36,107 bases of DNA from UBA8517 sp964606975 (GTDB taxonomy: Bacteria; Patescibacteriota; Microgenomatia; UBA8517), in the NCBI GenBank assembly GCA_964606975.1, contig CAZSGY010000024.1:1-36107 (forward strand). Reading direction: 5' to 3'. Below the pieces are notes generated by a model. The model did not search any database, was not told where the DNA came from, and saw only the letters and a list, made by a program, of their open reading frames with translations. The translations under genes were made by a program, and so were the position numbers. This document shows, piece after piece, positions 6,709-14,250 of this stretch (position 1 is its first letter; every line of letters starts with the position of its first letter).

Positions 6709-9165
6709 TCAGCATTCGGAGTGTCCGCAGGCAAAGCATTTAGAACAACCTTCCTGATAAACCAGCGCCGGGCTGCCGCAAGCAGGGCAGATATCACCAA
6801 CAACCTTGACTTCTTCCTTATCTGAAGCAGCCTCTATCACTCCGGGGGTGTCGTGGCCCACATTATTAAACCCAAAATGCAGTGAAATTGCCTTGGCTAC
6901 AGCATCGGGCAGAGATCTGACCTTGTTTGGTCCAAATCCGACAGATCTTCCTCCGCCAATACCTTTCAGTTGTTCAACTATCTCGCGTGCTCTTTCAATC
7001 GGAGGTTTATGATTCCCAAATCTCAAGGTTGTAGAGATCATGCGTCCTAGGGCCTCAGCCATAGCCGCAACTTCACTTCCCGCCTTACCGATGGTGATAA
7101 AAACCTCAAACGGGTTTCCGCTTTCGTCCTGGTTTACCGTAATAAACGCACTCCCGAGAGGCGTAACAATTCTATAAGTAGCGCCTTCAACCTTCACAGG
7201 GCGCACCAAAATCGTCTGCGGGGTCTCCGCCGGCTGCTGCACTTTTTCATCTTTTTTATTTAATCCCAGATTTAAAACCTGTTCACTTTTACTTCCGTCT
7301 CTAAAAATAGTTATTCCTTTACAATTTCCTTCCCAGGCAGATAGATATGCTTTTTTGACGTCGTCAACCGTCGCATCGTGCCGAAGGTTAATAGTTTTAC
7401 TGACAGCATTTTCGGTGTATTTTTGAAAAGCTGTTTGTGTTCTGATATGCCAATCAATATCAATTTCGTGAGCGGTTCCAAAAAGCTTTCTGACATCTTC
7501 CGGAATTTCGGCAATATCCCTTACCACTCCCTTCTCGGCAACTTTAGCCATAAGTTCCTCTGTCCAAAAACCCCGCTCCCTGGCAATTTCCTCAAATTTA
7601 GGATTTACAAATGACAACTTTCTGTCCAGATGTTTGTCTTTAACAACATGCTGATATGCAATCGCGAACATGGGCTCAATTCCGCTACTGGCGCCGGCGA
7701 TAATTGATATTGTCCCTGTGGGAGCAATGGTTGTGACAGTTGAGTGTCTTCTTGGTGCGCCTTCTCTATAAATTGAAACCGGCCAAAGGAAAAACGGACC
7801 TCTTTCTTTGGCCAATTTTTCGGATGCCGATACGGCTTCATCCTGAATGAACTTCATTACTTTTTCTGCCAAAGACATCGCTTCCTCACTGTCGTAAGGA
7901 ATTCCAAGACTTAAAAGCATGTCACTCCATCCGCCTACTCCAAGACCGATTCTTCTGATATTAAAGGCAACTTTTCTTATTTCGGGAAGCGGAAAGGGAT
8001 TAACCTCAATAACATTGTCCAAAAATCTCACCGATTGATGGGTAACTTTTTTGAGTTTGTCCCAATCAACACTTTTGTTTCCGTTTTCATCTTTGACAAA
8101 ATATGTCAGGAAAATACTGCCCAAATTGCAAACATCAAAAGGATAAAGTGGCTGTTCTCCGCAGGGATTTGTGGATTCTACAGGACCCATCGCCGGAATC
8201 GGATTGGCGGTACCCTGATTAACCCTATCAATAAAAATGAGTCCCGGGTCACCTGTTTTCCAAGCCATCTGCGCGATCTCGTCAAATACTTTCCTGGCGG
8301 AAAGCGTCCCCACTACCTGTTTTGTTCTGGGGCTTATAAGCTCATATTCTTCATCTTTGTAATAGGCATCTATAAATTTATCCGTTATAGCGACAGAAAT
8401 ATTAAAGTTAGTAATCCCTCCGTCTTCCTTACAATGAATGAATTCCAAAACATCCGGATGATCAACCCTGAGTATTCCCATATTCGCACCTCTTCTTTTT
8501 CCTCCCTGTTTAACTTCGTTTGTTGCAGCATCAAAAATTCTCATAAACGAAACCGGCCCGGAAGCAATTCCTGAAGAAGTTCTGACAATCGATCCGCTTT
8601 CCCGCAACCTGCTGAAAGAAAAGCCTGTTCCGCCTCCTGTTTTGTGGATTAAAGCCTGATATTTGATAGCATCAAAAATACCTTCCATAGAATCTTCCAC
8701 CGGCAAAACAAAACAGGCTGAGTATTGCAAACCGTTTCCTGTGCCGGCATTCATGAGAGTCGGCGAATTTGGCAGGAATTCTCTGGAGACTAAAAGTGAA
8801 TAGAACTCTTTAGCTGTGGCTAATACCTCCTTGCGGGACTTTCCCCACCTGGCTTCTGCCGAAGCCATTTCCCAGGCAACACGCCAAATCATATCTTCGG
8901 GTGTTTCAATGGGCTCAAGATTTTCATTCTTGGTAAGGTATCTTTCTTTCAATACCTTCAATGCCTGCTCAGTCCAAATTCCGTTTGGCAACGAAGCGCT
9001 TCGTTCCGGCCGCTCGCCAACTTTCTTTTTGACCTCAGTCATTATCTCTTCGTATGAAGGGGCGATTAAATCTTCCAAGACAACTTTCGTTTCGCCGTTT
9101 TTATAGACAATTTTTCTTTGCTTAACTTTTTTACTTTTTTTATTATTAACAGTTTGTAATGCCAT
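6709..9165 (-). CDS. nrdJ: Adenosylcobalamin-dependent (class II) ribonucleotide reductase
   Basis: An 818-aa enzyme that reduces ribonucleotides to deoxyribonucleotides using a radical generated from adenosylcobalamin. Visible landmarks are the N-terminal redox cysteine in SACFVLP (near 150), the active-site loop NPCGEQPLY (near 332, with the thiyl Cys and Glu), and APTGTISIIAG further on. The tail carries five cysteines (CPACG, CSKCFACG, and a terminal Cys), consistent with the redox or zinc-binding tail of NrdJ. Length fits the family. It is in one direction with nrdR upstream and the adenosyltransferase downstream. Its start codon lies just after a duplicate of the nrdR 3' end. Confidence 0.95.
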   Translation of the reverse strand: MALQTVNNKKSKKVKQRKIVYKNGETKVVLEDLIAPSYEEIMTEVKKKVGERPERSASLPNGIWTEQALKVLKERYLTKNENLEPIETPEDMIWRVAWEMASAEARWGKSRKEVLATAKEFYSLLVSREFLPNSPTLMNAGTGNGLQYSACFVLPVEDSMEGIFDAIKYQALIHKTGGGTGFSFSRLRESGSIVRTSSGIASGPVSFMRIFDAATNEVKQGGKRRGANMGILRVDHPDVLEFIHCKEDGGITNFNISVAITDKFIDAYYKDEEYELISPRTKQVVGTLSARKVFDEIAQMAWKTGDPGLIFIDRVNQGTANPIPAMGPVESTNPCGEQPLYPFDVCNLGSIFLTYFVKDENGNKSVDWDKLKKVTHQSVRFLDNVIEVNPFPLPEIRKVAFNIRRIGLGVGGWSDMLLSLGIPYDSEEAMSLAEKVMKFIQDEAVSASEKLAKERGPFFLWPVSIYREGAPRRHSTVTTIAPTGTISIIAGASSGIEPMFAIAYQHVVKDKHLDRKLSFVNPKFEEIARERGFWTEELMAKVAEKGVVRDIAEIPEDVRKLFGTAHEIDIDWHIRTQTAFQKYTENAVSKTINLRHDATVDDVKKAYLSAWEGNCKGITIFRDGSKSEQVLNLGLNKKDEKVQQPAETPQTILVRPVKVEGATYRIVTPLGSAFITVNQDESGNPFEVFITIGKAGSEVAAMAEALGRMISTTLRFGNHKPPIERAREIVEQLKGIGGGRSVGFGPNKVRSLPDAVAKAISLHFGFNNVGHDTPGVIEAASDKEEVKVVGDICPACGSPALVYQEGCSKCFACGHSEC

Positions 9166-9171
9166 TTTATT

Positions 9172-9225
9172 TTATCTGTCAATCAACTTCTCAAAATCAC
9201 TCAAATCTTCAAATTCAAGATAAAC
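9172..9225 (-). pseudogene. Duplicate fragment of the nrdR 3' end
   Basis: These 54 bp match 9423-9476, the end of nrdR, with only two mismatches at a constant offset of 251 bp. Both mismatches are synonymous (TTG/TTA Leu, AGA/AGG Arg). The fragment still encodes VYLEFEDLSDFEKLIDR and a TAA stop, 6 nt before the nrdJ start codon. It has no start codon of its own that I can support. Confidence 0.85.
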
Positions 9226-9426
9226 ACCTAAAGAACAATATCGAGGCAGTGCTTTTAAGAAAGCTATCGCAGACCGCTAACACTTAAACGTTGTTATCTA
9301 ACAAAATACATCTTGCGGTCGAGATTGCAAGCACCGGACGGGACAAATCTACAAAAAACAAATGTGTCCGAGTGCTGTTTTCGCAAAAGTATTGCCGAGA
9401 AATATTGTTCTGTTAATGTTCCTTAC
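9226..9426. mobile_element. Structured 201-bp insert between nrdR and nrdJ
   Basis: This stretch lies between the two copies of the nrdR 3' end and has no gene. It is bounded by the inverted repeat AGAACAATAT (9232-9241)/ATATTGTTCT (9402-9411). This continues inward as a second 12-bp helix, 9245-9256 with 9385-9396, including two G:T pairs. Inside are two arms. One is GACCGC (9272-9277)/GCGGTC (9315-9320), enclosing TAACA/TGTTA. The other is 9330-9339/9366-9376, 10 bp with one bulge. The G:T pairs favour a plus-strand RNA, antisense to the operon. It could be a MITE-like or att-bounded remnant, or an RNA gene. No cobalamin-riboswitch core is visible in it. Confidence 0.6.
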
Positions 9427-9860
9427 CTGTCAATTAACTTCTCAAAATCACTCAAATCTTCAAATTCAAGATAAACGCTTGCAAACCGGAGCCAGGCAAC
9501 TTTATCTACCTTTTTGAGTCTTTTTAATACTGCTGCCCCCACCACCCTGGTCGGTATCTCTTGTTTTTCGCTTCTGAGCATTTCCTTTTCGACTTCGTCA
9601 GTAATATCATCAACCAAATCCAAAGAAACCGGGCGTTTTTCAATAGCTCTTAAAATGCCCCGTTTTATTTTTTCTTTATCAAAGACCTCCCGTTTGCCGT
9701 CCTTTTTAACCACCCAAAGAAAACTTTTTTTTACCTGCTCTACTGTTGTAAACCTCTTGCCGCATTTTCCACACTCTCTCCTGCGTCTTATCGACTCATC
9801 TTCGACAATCCTGCTCTCTAAGACACTGGTTTTGGCGGCTCCGCAAAAAGGACACTTCAT
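9423..9860 (-). CDS. nrdR: Transcriptional repressor NrdR
   Basis: A 145-aa regulator of ribonucleotide reductase genes. The N-terminal zinc ribbon is CPFCG (3-7) with CGKCGKRF (about 31-38). An ATP-cone domain follows, with KKDGKREVFDKEKIKRGI at about 52-69 and the conserved region to about 135. Length and domains are those of typical NrdR. NrdR senses ATP/dATP and binds paired boxes upstream of nrd genes. It is first in a likely operon with nrdJ and the adenosyltransferase, and two NrdR-box-like sites lie upstream of its start, suggesting autoregulation. Its 3' end is duplicated downstream (9172-9225). Confidence 0.95.
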   Translation of the reverse strand: MKCPFCGAAKTSVLESRIVEDESIRRRRECGKCGKRFTTVEQVKKSFLWVVKKDGKREVFDKEKIKRGILRAIEKRPVSLDLVDDITDEVEKEMLRSEKQEIPTRVVGAAVLKRLKKVDKVAWLRFASVYLEFEDLSDFEKLIDR

Positions 9861-9912
9861 AACTATATTTGCTTATTGGTAAGTTTATGTATTTCACGCA
9901 TGTAAAGTAAAA

Positions 9913-9960
9913 ACTCTACCAATAGTGATAAGAGTGATTATCAAACACTACCAGTAGATA
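9913..9960. promoter_or_regulatory. Candidate paired NrdR boxes
   Basis: Two 16-bp near-palindromes occur at 9913-9928 (ACTCTACCAATAGTGA) and 9945-9960 (ACACTACCAGTAGATA). They share the core CTACCARTAG and repeat with an exact 32-bp period. NrdR boxes are 16-bp sites of consensus ACACWATATMTWGTGT in pairs about 31-32 bp apart. Here the outer ACNCTA and TAG parts fit and the central TATAT does not. They sit 53-100 bp upstream of nrdR. Confidence 0.5.
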
Positions 9961-9979
9961 GTCAACTAGTAAGTTTTTA

Positions 9980-10025
9980 ATCAAAATGCATCATCTCAGG
10001 CGTAGCCCACGCCTACATTTTTGAT
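9980..10025. terminator. Inverted repeat between nrdR and the DUF5667-like gene
   Basis: A GC-rich hairpin AGGCGT (9998-10003)/ACGCCT (10009-10014) with a 5-nt loop is enclosed by an outer helix ATCAAAA/TTTTGAT. On the plus strand it is followed by ACATTTTTG, like an intrinsic terminator, but no plus-strand gene precedes it. On the minus strand it follows the DUF5667-like gene and could end that transcript, though the T-run is poor. The rest of the 230-bp gap holds the NrdR-like boxes and nothing else I can support. Confidence 0.4.
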
Positions 10026-10090
10026 AATTCCTGAAGTTTCTTGCGGAAATAAATTTTAGCCCGCGTAAAAAAATGCATCAATCGAAGTCA

Positions 10091-10711
10091 TTAATCCCTA
10101 ATAAACGGATTGTTTGGCGGCGTCAGGCCTCTGGAAATCAGGGCATTTTTGGCATCTTCGTAAGTATTTTCTGCATAGACCTCAGTGCTAATAATCATCG
10201 GTTTAACGTTTTCCGGAGCTATTTCAACCAGATATTCAGAAACTTCTTTGTGTTTTAGGGAGGCTAACGCCAACCTTTGCAAAAAGGCGTCGGTGTTTAA
10301 TCCCCGCGACCTGGCAATCTTTTCCTGTTCAAAAGCAATCGGTAGATACCTCTCCCCTTTTAAGTAGGTCAACATTGCCACCTCCGGCTCCCCTTTCTTA
10401 AACATGGCTTCTGCCATAACAAGTCTTTTGTCGGCGAATAATAGTGCGAGCTGTGCTCTTCTCAGAGGAGATGTGGTAATCCCGAACCAAACTTTATCCC
10501 TCAAAGCTTTAAGACCCCACAGAGGGCTGTCGGGCATAACTCTGCCTGCATATGGAAGAATATAGTTAATTTTACTCTCCTTTGATTCACTAAAAGGCTG
10601 AGGAGGAGTGTTGGCAAAAGAGTATGTAATAGATGAGGAGTCAAAAATAGAAATGAAGAGAATAACAAAAGCGACAATAAAAATTCCAAAAGCAAGAATA
10701 TTTTTTTTCAT
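10091..10711 (-). CDS. Secreted DUF5667-like protein
   Basis: A 206-aa protein with a signal anchor (MKKNILAFGIFIVAFVILFI) and then an exported domain. The segment INYILPYAGRVMPDSPLWGL, followed by about 30 residues with ADKRLVMAEAMFKKGEPEVA, resembles the DUF5667 pattern frequent in CPR and Chloroflexi. These domains are helical and sit outside the membrane. Their function is not known. An in-frame extension upstream of the chosen ATG at 10711 overlaps the CPBP protease gene and adds nothing conserved. It lies 1 nt after the protease stop, so the two genes are probably cotranscribed. Confidence 0.75.
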   Translation of the reverse strand: MKKNILAFGIFIVAFVILFISIFDSSSITYSFANTPPQPFSESKESKINYILPYAGRVMPDSPLWGLKALRDKVWFGITTSPLRRAQLALLFADKRLVMAEAMFKKGEPEVAMLTYLKGERYLPIAFEQEKIARSRGLNTDAFLQRLALASLKHKEVSEYLVEIAPENVKPMIISTEVYAENTYEDAKNALISRGLTPPNNPFIRD

Positions 10712-10712
10712 T

Positions 10713-11360
10713 CTACCTAAAAAGAATAATCGGCCACTCCCAAAGGACATGCAACAATATCGATCCGAAAATATTTTTGGTCCTACCAAAAATAAAAGCA
10801 GATCCGATTCCAAAGACGGCGGTTAGGAATAGGTATAGAAGACCGGAAATCAAATCCAACTTCCAAACAAAAAAGGCAATCGGAACGTGAACCAGGGTCC
10901 AGATTAGACTGCTGGTTATATTGGCTGCCCACTCATCTTTTAAGGCAAACCAAAGCCTGCCGAATATATAACCCCTAAATGATAATTCCTCTGAGAAAGC
11001 AGTGGCAAAAGAAATTCCCAAAGAGGTGAGAATAGGCACATTTCCGATATTGGCCATAAAATTAAATCTGCCATACTTTAGAAAATTTGTCAGTACGGCT
11101 TCTAACACAAAGATTGCACCCAAACCCAACGAAAGATATATTGATGGGAACAAATTTTTTAGAGTTAGGCCGAGAGAGCTTAGCGGGAACCCTTCTTTTA
11201 TATTCAACCAAAAGATGGGAATCAGCCAAATAATTGGTTTAATAATCAATTCCTCAATCTGATCCGGGAGATCAAACAAAAATCTGTAAAATGCCCAAAT
11301 CAAAACCAAATAGACGGAGTAAATCGTAACGTGTTTTATAACTGTGGTTTTGGCAGTCAT
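10713..11360 (-). CDS. CPBP family intramembrane protease
   Basis: A 215-aa polytopic membrane protein of the CAAX protease/bacteriocin-processing (CPBP, Rce1-like) family. The conserved EExxxR motif is in SEELSFRGYIFGRLW (about 126-140). The metal-binding histidine is in IWTLVHVPIAF (about 154-164). About six hydrophobic helices are visible. Family members cleave substrates inside the membrane. Bacterial ones act in bacteriocin immunity, sortase-linked processing or unknown roles. There is no bacteriocin or peptide precursor next to it. The next gene in the same direction is the exported DUF5667-like protein. Confidence 0.85.
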   Translation of the reverse strand: MTAKTTVIKHVTIYSVYLVLIWAFYRFLFDLPDQIEELIIKPIIWLIPIFWLNIKEGFPLSSLGLTLKNLFPSIYLSLGLGAIFVLEAVLTNFLKYGRFNFMANIGNVPILTSLGISFATAFSEELSFRGYIFGRLWFALKDEWAANITSSLIWTLVHVPIAFFVWKLDLISGLLYLFLTAVFGIGSAFIFGRTKNIFGSILLHVLWEWPIILFR

Positions 11361-11374
11361 CCTTTTATCTACTA

Positions 11375-11884
11375 TTATATTTTACACTCTTTAAAAGCTT
11401 CGTCTATTGCATTTACAATCATTCCAATCCTTTCTTTGGCTTCGGGGAGTGTAACGGCGTTTTTCTCATTTGGAAACCAGTGAAAAGGCAGGTTTCGACA
11501 AAGCCTCCACGTCTCCCAAAGATTATCCGCCAATTTTTTACTGTGATTAAAATTTACCAGTTTTTGATAGACACTTTCAGATATAAATTCCTTTGTCAAA
11601 GACGGATTCAATGCTTTCCCGATCCTGAAACGTTTTCCGTAATAATCTTCTTGAGTAATAAAATCCATTTCTAAAAACAATTTCTTCAAAAATCCTTCAT
11701 AAGCTTTGGCTGCGGGAAAAAGTACAAACGAATAATCGTGGAATTTTTCTTTGCCGCCGGGTAGATCTCCTCCCCAACTTTCTACGGCATCATAGATAAA
11801 TCCTGAGGTAAGCAAAAGCTTTTGAATATCTTCTCCCAAATATTTCCACCAAGGGCGGAGTTCAAGTTGTTCAAGCGTTTCCAC
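11375..11884 (-). CDS. HEPN-motif protein, RnlA-domain-like
   Basis: A 169-aa, mostly helical protein starting at GTG. R130-N131-x3-H135 in CRNLPFHWF is a textbook RNxxxH HEPN ribonuclease motif. The region FPAAKAYEGFLKKLFLEM (about 56-73) resembles the helical C-terminal domain of RnlA/LsoA toxins, which is HEPN-like. HEPN proteins often cleave RNA as toxins or defence effectors and are usually paired with an antitoxin. No MNT nucleotidyltransferase or RnlB-like gene is adjacent. It may be an orphan or a differently controlled RNase. The family assignment is by motif and impression, so it is uncertain. Confidence 0.5.
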   Translation of the reverse strand: METLEQLELRPWWKYLGEDIQKLLLTSGFIYDAVESWGGDLPGGKEKFHDYSFVLFPAAKAYEGFLKKLFLEMDFITQEDYYGKRFRIGKALNPSLTKEFISESVYQKLVNFNHSKKLADNLWETWRLCRNLPFHWFPNEKNAVTLPEAKERIGMIVNAIDEAFKECKI

Positions 11885-11890
11885 AAAACT

Positions 11891-11899
11891 ATTGTAGCA
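11891..11899 (-). promoter_or_regulatory. Extended -10 promoter for the HEPN-motif gene
   Basis: On the minus strand TGCTACAAT reads toward the HEPN-motif gene. The -10 hexamer TACAAT (complement of 11891-11896) ends 6 nt before the GTG start at 11884. Transcription would begin at or next to the GTG, so the mRNA is probably leaderless. Confidence 0.5.
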
Positions 11900-11939
11900 A
11901 ATTGTCGGGCTTTGCTCTATTTAAGTAGATGCTATGTAA

Positions 11940-11955
11940 TATAATGTAATATAAT
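11940..11955 (+). promoter_or_regulatory. Tandem -10 boxes for the first PBP gene
   Basis: Two perfect TATAAT hexamers, 11940-11945 and 11950-11955, stand 10 bp apart just before the ATG at 11966. The downstream one would give a leader of about 4 nt and the upstream one about 14 nt. No Shine-Dalgarno sequence precedes the ATG. Confidence 0.55.
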
Positions 11956-11965
11956 TTCCGTCCCG

Positions 11966-14185
11966 ATGAAAAAAATACTAAATGCCATAACCGGCAAAGT
12001 CAGATGGTTATTTTCAACCAAGAGAAGAACTAAGGCCGTTATTTATTGGGGCCTGGTAACGGGGGTAGCTATCTACTTATTTTGGGGTATTCCCTTTCCC
12101 ACCAGGTTAAATTCCGAGGCAATGCCCGTATCTACCAAGATTTTTGATCGTAACGGAGACGTTGTTTACGAAATCTACACAGACAGGAAAAGAACACCTA
12201 TTGATATAAAGGAAGTCCCCGATTACCTGAAAGAAGCAACTATTTCTATTGAAGATAAAAACTTTTACAAGCATAAAGGCATAGATATTTTGGGAGTTGC
12301 CAGAGGGCTTTCAAAAACTGTCACATCCGGCCGCGCCGAAGGAGGGTCAACCTTAACTCAACAGCTTGTCAAAAATTCGCTTTTGACGAACGAAAGGACT
12401 ATCCGGAGAAAAACCCAGGAATTAGTTCTGACAATTGTTGTTGAAACAATTTATTCCAAAGATCAGATTCTTGAGTTATACCTAAATTCAATCCCCTACG
12501 GCGGAACCGCATATGGCATAGAAGCAGCCAGTGAAACATATTTCGGCAAAACCACCAAAGACCTAACCTTGGCTGAAGCCTCTCTTCTTGCGGGTTTGCC
12601 CCAAAGGCCTTCAACCTACTCACCTTTCGGTGCACACCCGGAACTGGCAAAAAGCAGACAAAAAGAAGTACTTAAACAAATGGTCGAAAACAAATATCTA
12701 ACGCAAAGCGAGGCGGATAGTGCGTTTGAAGAAGAATTAAGGTACGCCTCACAATCAGCCACTAAGGCGCCGCACTTTGCGCTTTGGATAAAAGAGCAGC
12801 TCGCAAATGAATACGGAGACAAAATGGTCGAACAAGGAGGCTTGAGGGTCTACACAACTCTTGATCTTGAAATACAGGAGATTGCCCAAGACGCAGTGGC
12901 GACAGAAGTCGGTAAACTTAGCAAACAAAAGGTCGGTAATGGAGCAGCCATTGTTACCAGGCCCTCAACCGGAGAGATTTTGGCAATGGTCGGATCTAAA
13001 GATTATTTTGCCCAAGACGAAGACGGAAAAGTGAATGTTGTTTTGGCACAAAGACAGCCGGGAAGTTCCATCAAACCCTTAAATTATGCCTTAGCAATCA
13101 GAGATAAAAAAATTACGCCGGCAACGGCTTTTGTAGACATGGCAACCTGTTTTAAAGTCGCAGGACAGTCTAATTACTGTCCGGTCAATTATGACGGGAC
13201 ATATCACGGTTTGGTCCAAACCAGGTTCGCACTTGGCAATTCATTCAATATTCCGGCAGTAAAAGTGCTGGCGTTAAACGGTCTGGAAAACTTTATAGCT
13301 TTTGCCAAAGAAATGGGTTTGACTACCCTTACCGAACCCAAGGACTACGGTCTTTCGGCTACTTTAGGCGGAATTTTGGTCAGACCATTTGATATGGCAG
13401 TTGCTTACGGAGTTTTGGCAAACCAAGGTGTTAAACAACCTTTGGTGGCAATAACAAAAGTTACCGATTGGAAAGGAAATGTGCTGCAAGAATACAAACC
13501 CGAGGAAAACAACCTTACCGGAGACAGAATACTTGACCCCGCAGTGACATTTCTAATCTCTCACATACTTTACGATAATAACGCAAGAGTATCGGCTTTC
13601 GGTCCCAGCTCATTCTTGAATGTTTCAGGCCACCCCGAAGTATCAGTTAAGACCGGAACAACAAACGATAGGCGTGATAATTGGACTGTGGGATATTCGT
13701 CCCAAGCCGTCGTTGTCACCTGGGTCGGAAACAACGACAACTCCTCGATGGGAGGAGCCGTCTCGGGAGTCTCCGGAGCTTCTCCAATTTGGAATAAAAT
13801 AATGAAAGCTGTATTAAACAAATCCGAATCCGGAGCATATGATCAAAACGAAAAAGGCCATGCCTGGCCGAGCCAGCCTGAAGGAGTTGTGGGAGCAACT
13901 ATTTGTGCAGACACGGGAGGTATTCCTCCGTCACAGGATCCCGGAAACCCCGGCTGTGGTACAAGATTTGAATACTTCTTAACCGGGACCGTGCCGGCCA
14001 TGCCAAACGTGGTCAATCAGGACGTTCTCATAAATAATGCAACAGGACAAATCGCTTCGCCGTCGGACCCCCCGGATGCGGTTCATACCGAAAATAAGCC
14101 CATCTACACAGATCCTAACGGCACCATATTCTGTCTCAATTGCCCCGTTGCTTCCGCATCGGCTACCATTGATTACCCGTTCTAG
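11966..14185 (+). CDS. Penicillin-binding protein 1A, bifunctional (copy 1)
   Basis: A 739-aa class A PBP that polymerises and crosslinks peptidoglycan at the outer face of the membrane. One transmembrane helix is at about 27-45. The glycosyltransferase domain has EDKNFYKHKG (catalytic Glu near 97), GGSTLTQQLVKN and ELYLNSIPYGG. The transpeptidase domain has SxxK in RQPGSSIKPLN (near 367), SFN in GNSFNIPAVK, and KTGTTND. After the catalytic core comes a tail with several cysteines (ICADTGG, IFCLNCP) that could form disulfides outside the cell. A second class A PBP of the same order follows 65 bp downstream. Confidence 0.95.
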   Translation: MKKILNAITGKVRWLFSTKRRTKAVIYWGLVTGVAIYLFWGIPFPTRLNSEAMPVSTKIFDRNGDVVYEIYTDRKRTPIDIKEVPDYLKEATISIEDKNFYKHKGIDILGVARGLSKTVTSGRAEGGSTLTQQLVKNSLLTNERTIRRKTQELVLTIVVETIYSKDQILELYLNSIPYGGTAYGIEAASETYFGKTTKDLTLAEASLLAGLPQRPSTYSPFGAHPELAKSRQKEVLKQMVENKYLTQSEADSAFEEELRYASQSATKAPHFALWIKEQLANEYGDKMVEQGGLRVYTTLDLEIQEIAQDAVATEVGKLSKQKVGNGAAIVTRPSTGEILAMVGSKDYFAQDEDGKVNVVLAQRQPGSSIKPLNYALAIRDKKITPATAFVDMATCFKVAGQSNYCPVNYDGTYHGLVQTRFALGNSFNIPAVKVLALNGLENFIAFAKEMGLTTLTEPKDYGLSATLGGILVRPFDMAVAYGVLANQGVKQPLVAITKVTDWKGNVLQEYKPEENNLTGDRILDPAVTFLISHILYDNNARVSAFGPSSFLNVSGHPEVSVKTGTTNDRRDNWTVGYSSQAVVVTWVGNNDNSSMGGAVSGVSGASPIWNKIMKAVLNKSESGAYDQNEKGHAWPSQPEGVVGATICADTGGIPPSQDPGNPGCGTRFEYFLTGTVPAMPNVVNQDVLINNATGQIASPSDPPDAVHTENKPIYTDPNGTIFCLNCPVASASATIDYPF

Positions 14186-14214
14186 GTGTTCTTCTATTAT
14201 TTATTTGACTTTAT

Positions 14215-14223
14215 TGCTACAAT
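14215..14223 (+). promoter_or_regulatory. Extended -10 promoter for the second PBP gene
   Basis: TGCTACAAT provides TGn plus TACAAT (14218-14223), 27 nt before the ATG at 14251. It is the same extended -10 form seen elsewhere in the window. A TTGACT at 14205-14210 is too close to act as its -35 box. Confidence 0.5.
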
Positions 14224-14250
14224 TCGCGGGAAAAGCAGGCACATTTTAAA

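Noticed and set aside
8035..8574. 179-aa plus-strand open frame
   Set aside because: It is antisense to conserved nrdJ codons and has no promoter or recognisable domain.
9226..9426. Cobalamin riboswitch upstream of nrdJ
   Set aside because: The region is structured, but it lacks the conserved GGTGAAA and GCAACTG core that is clear at 30430-30553.
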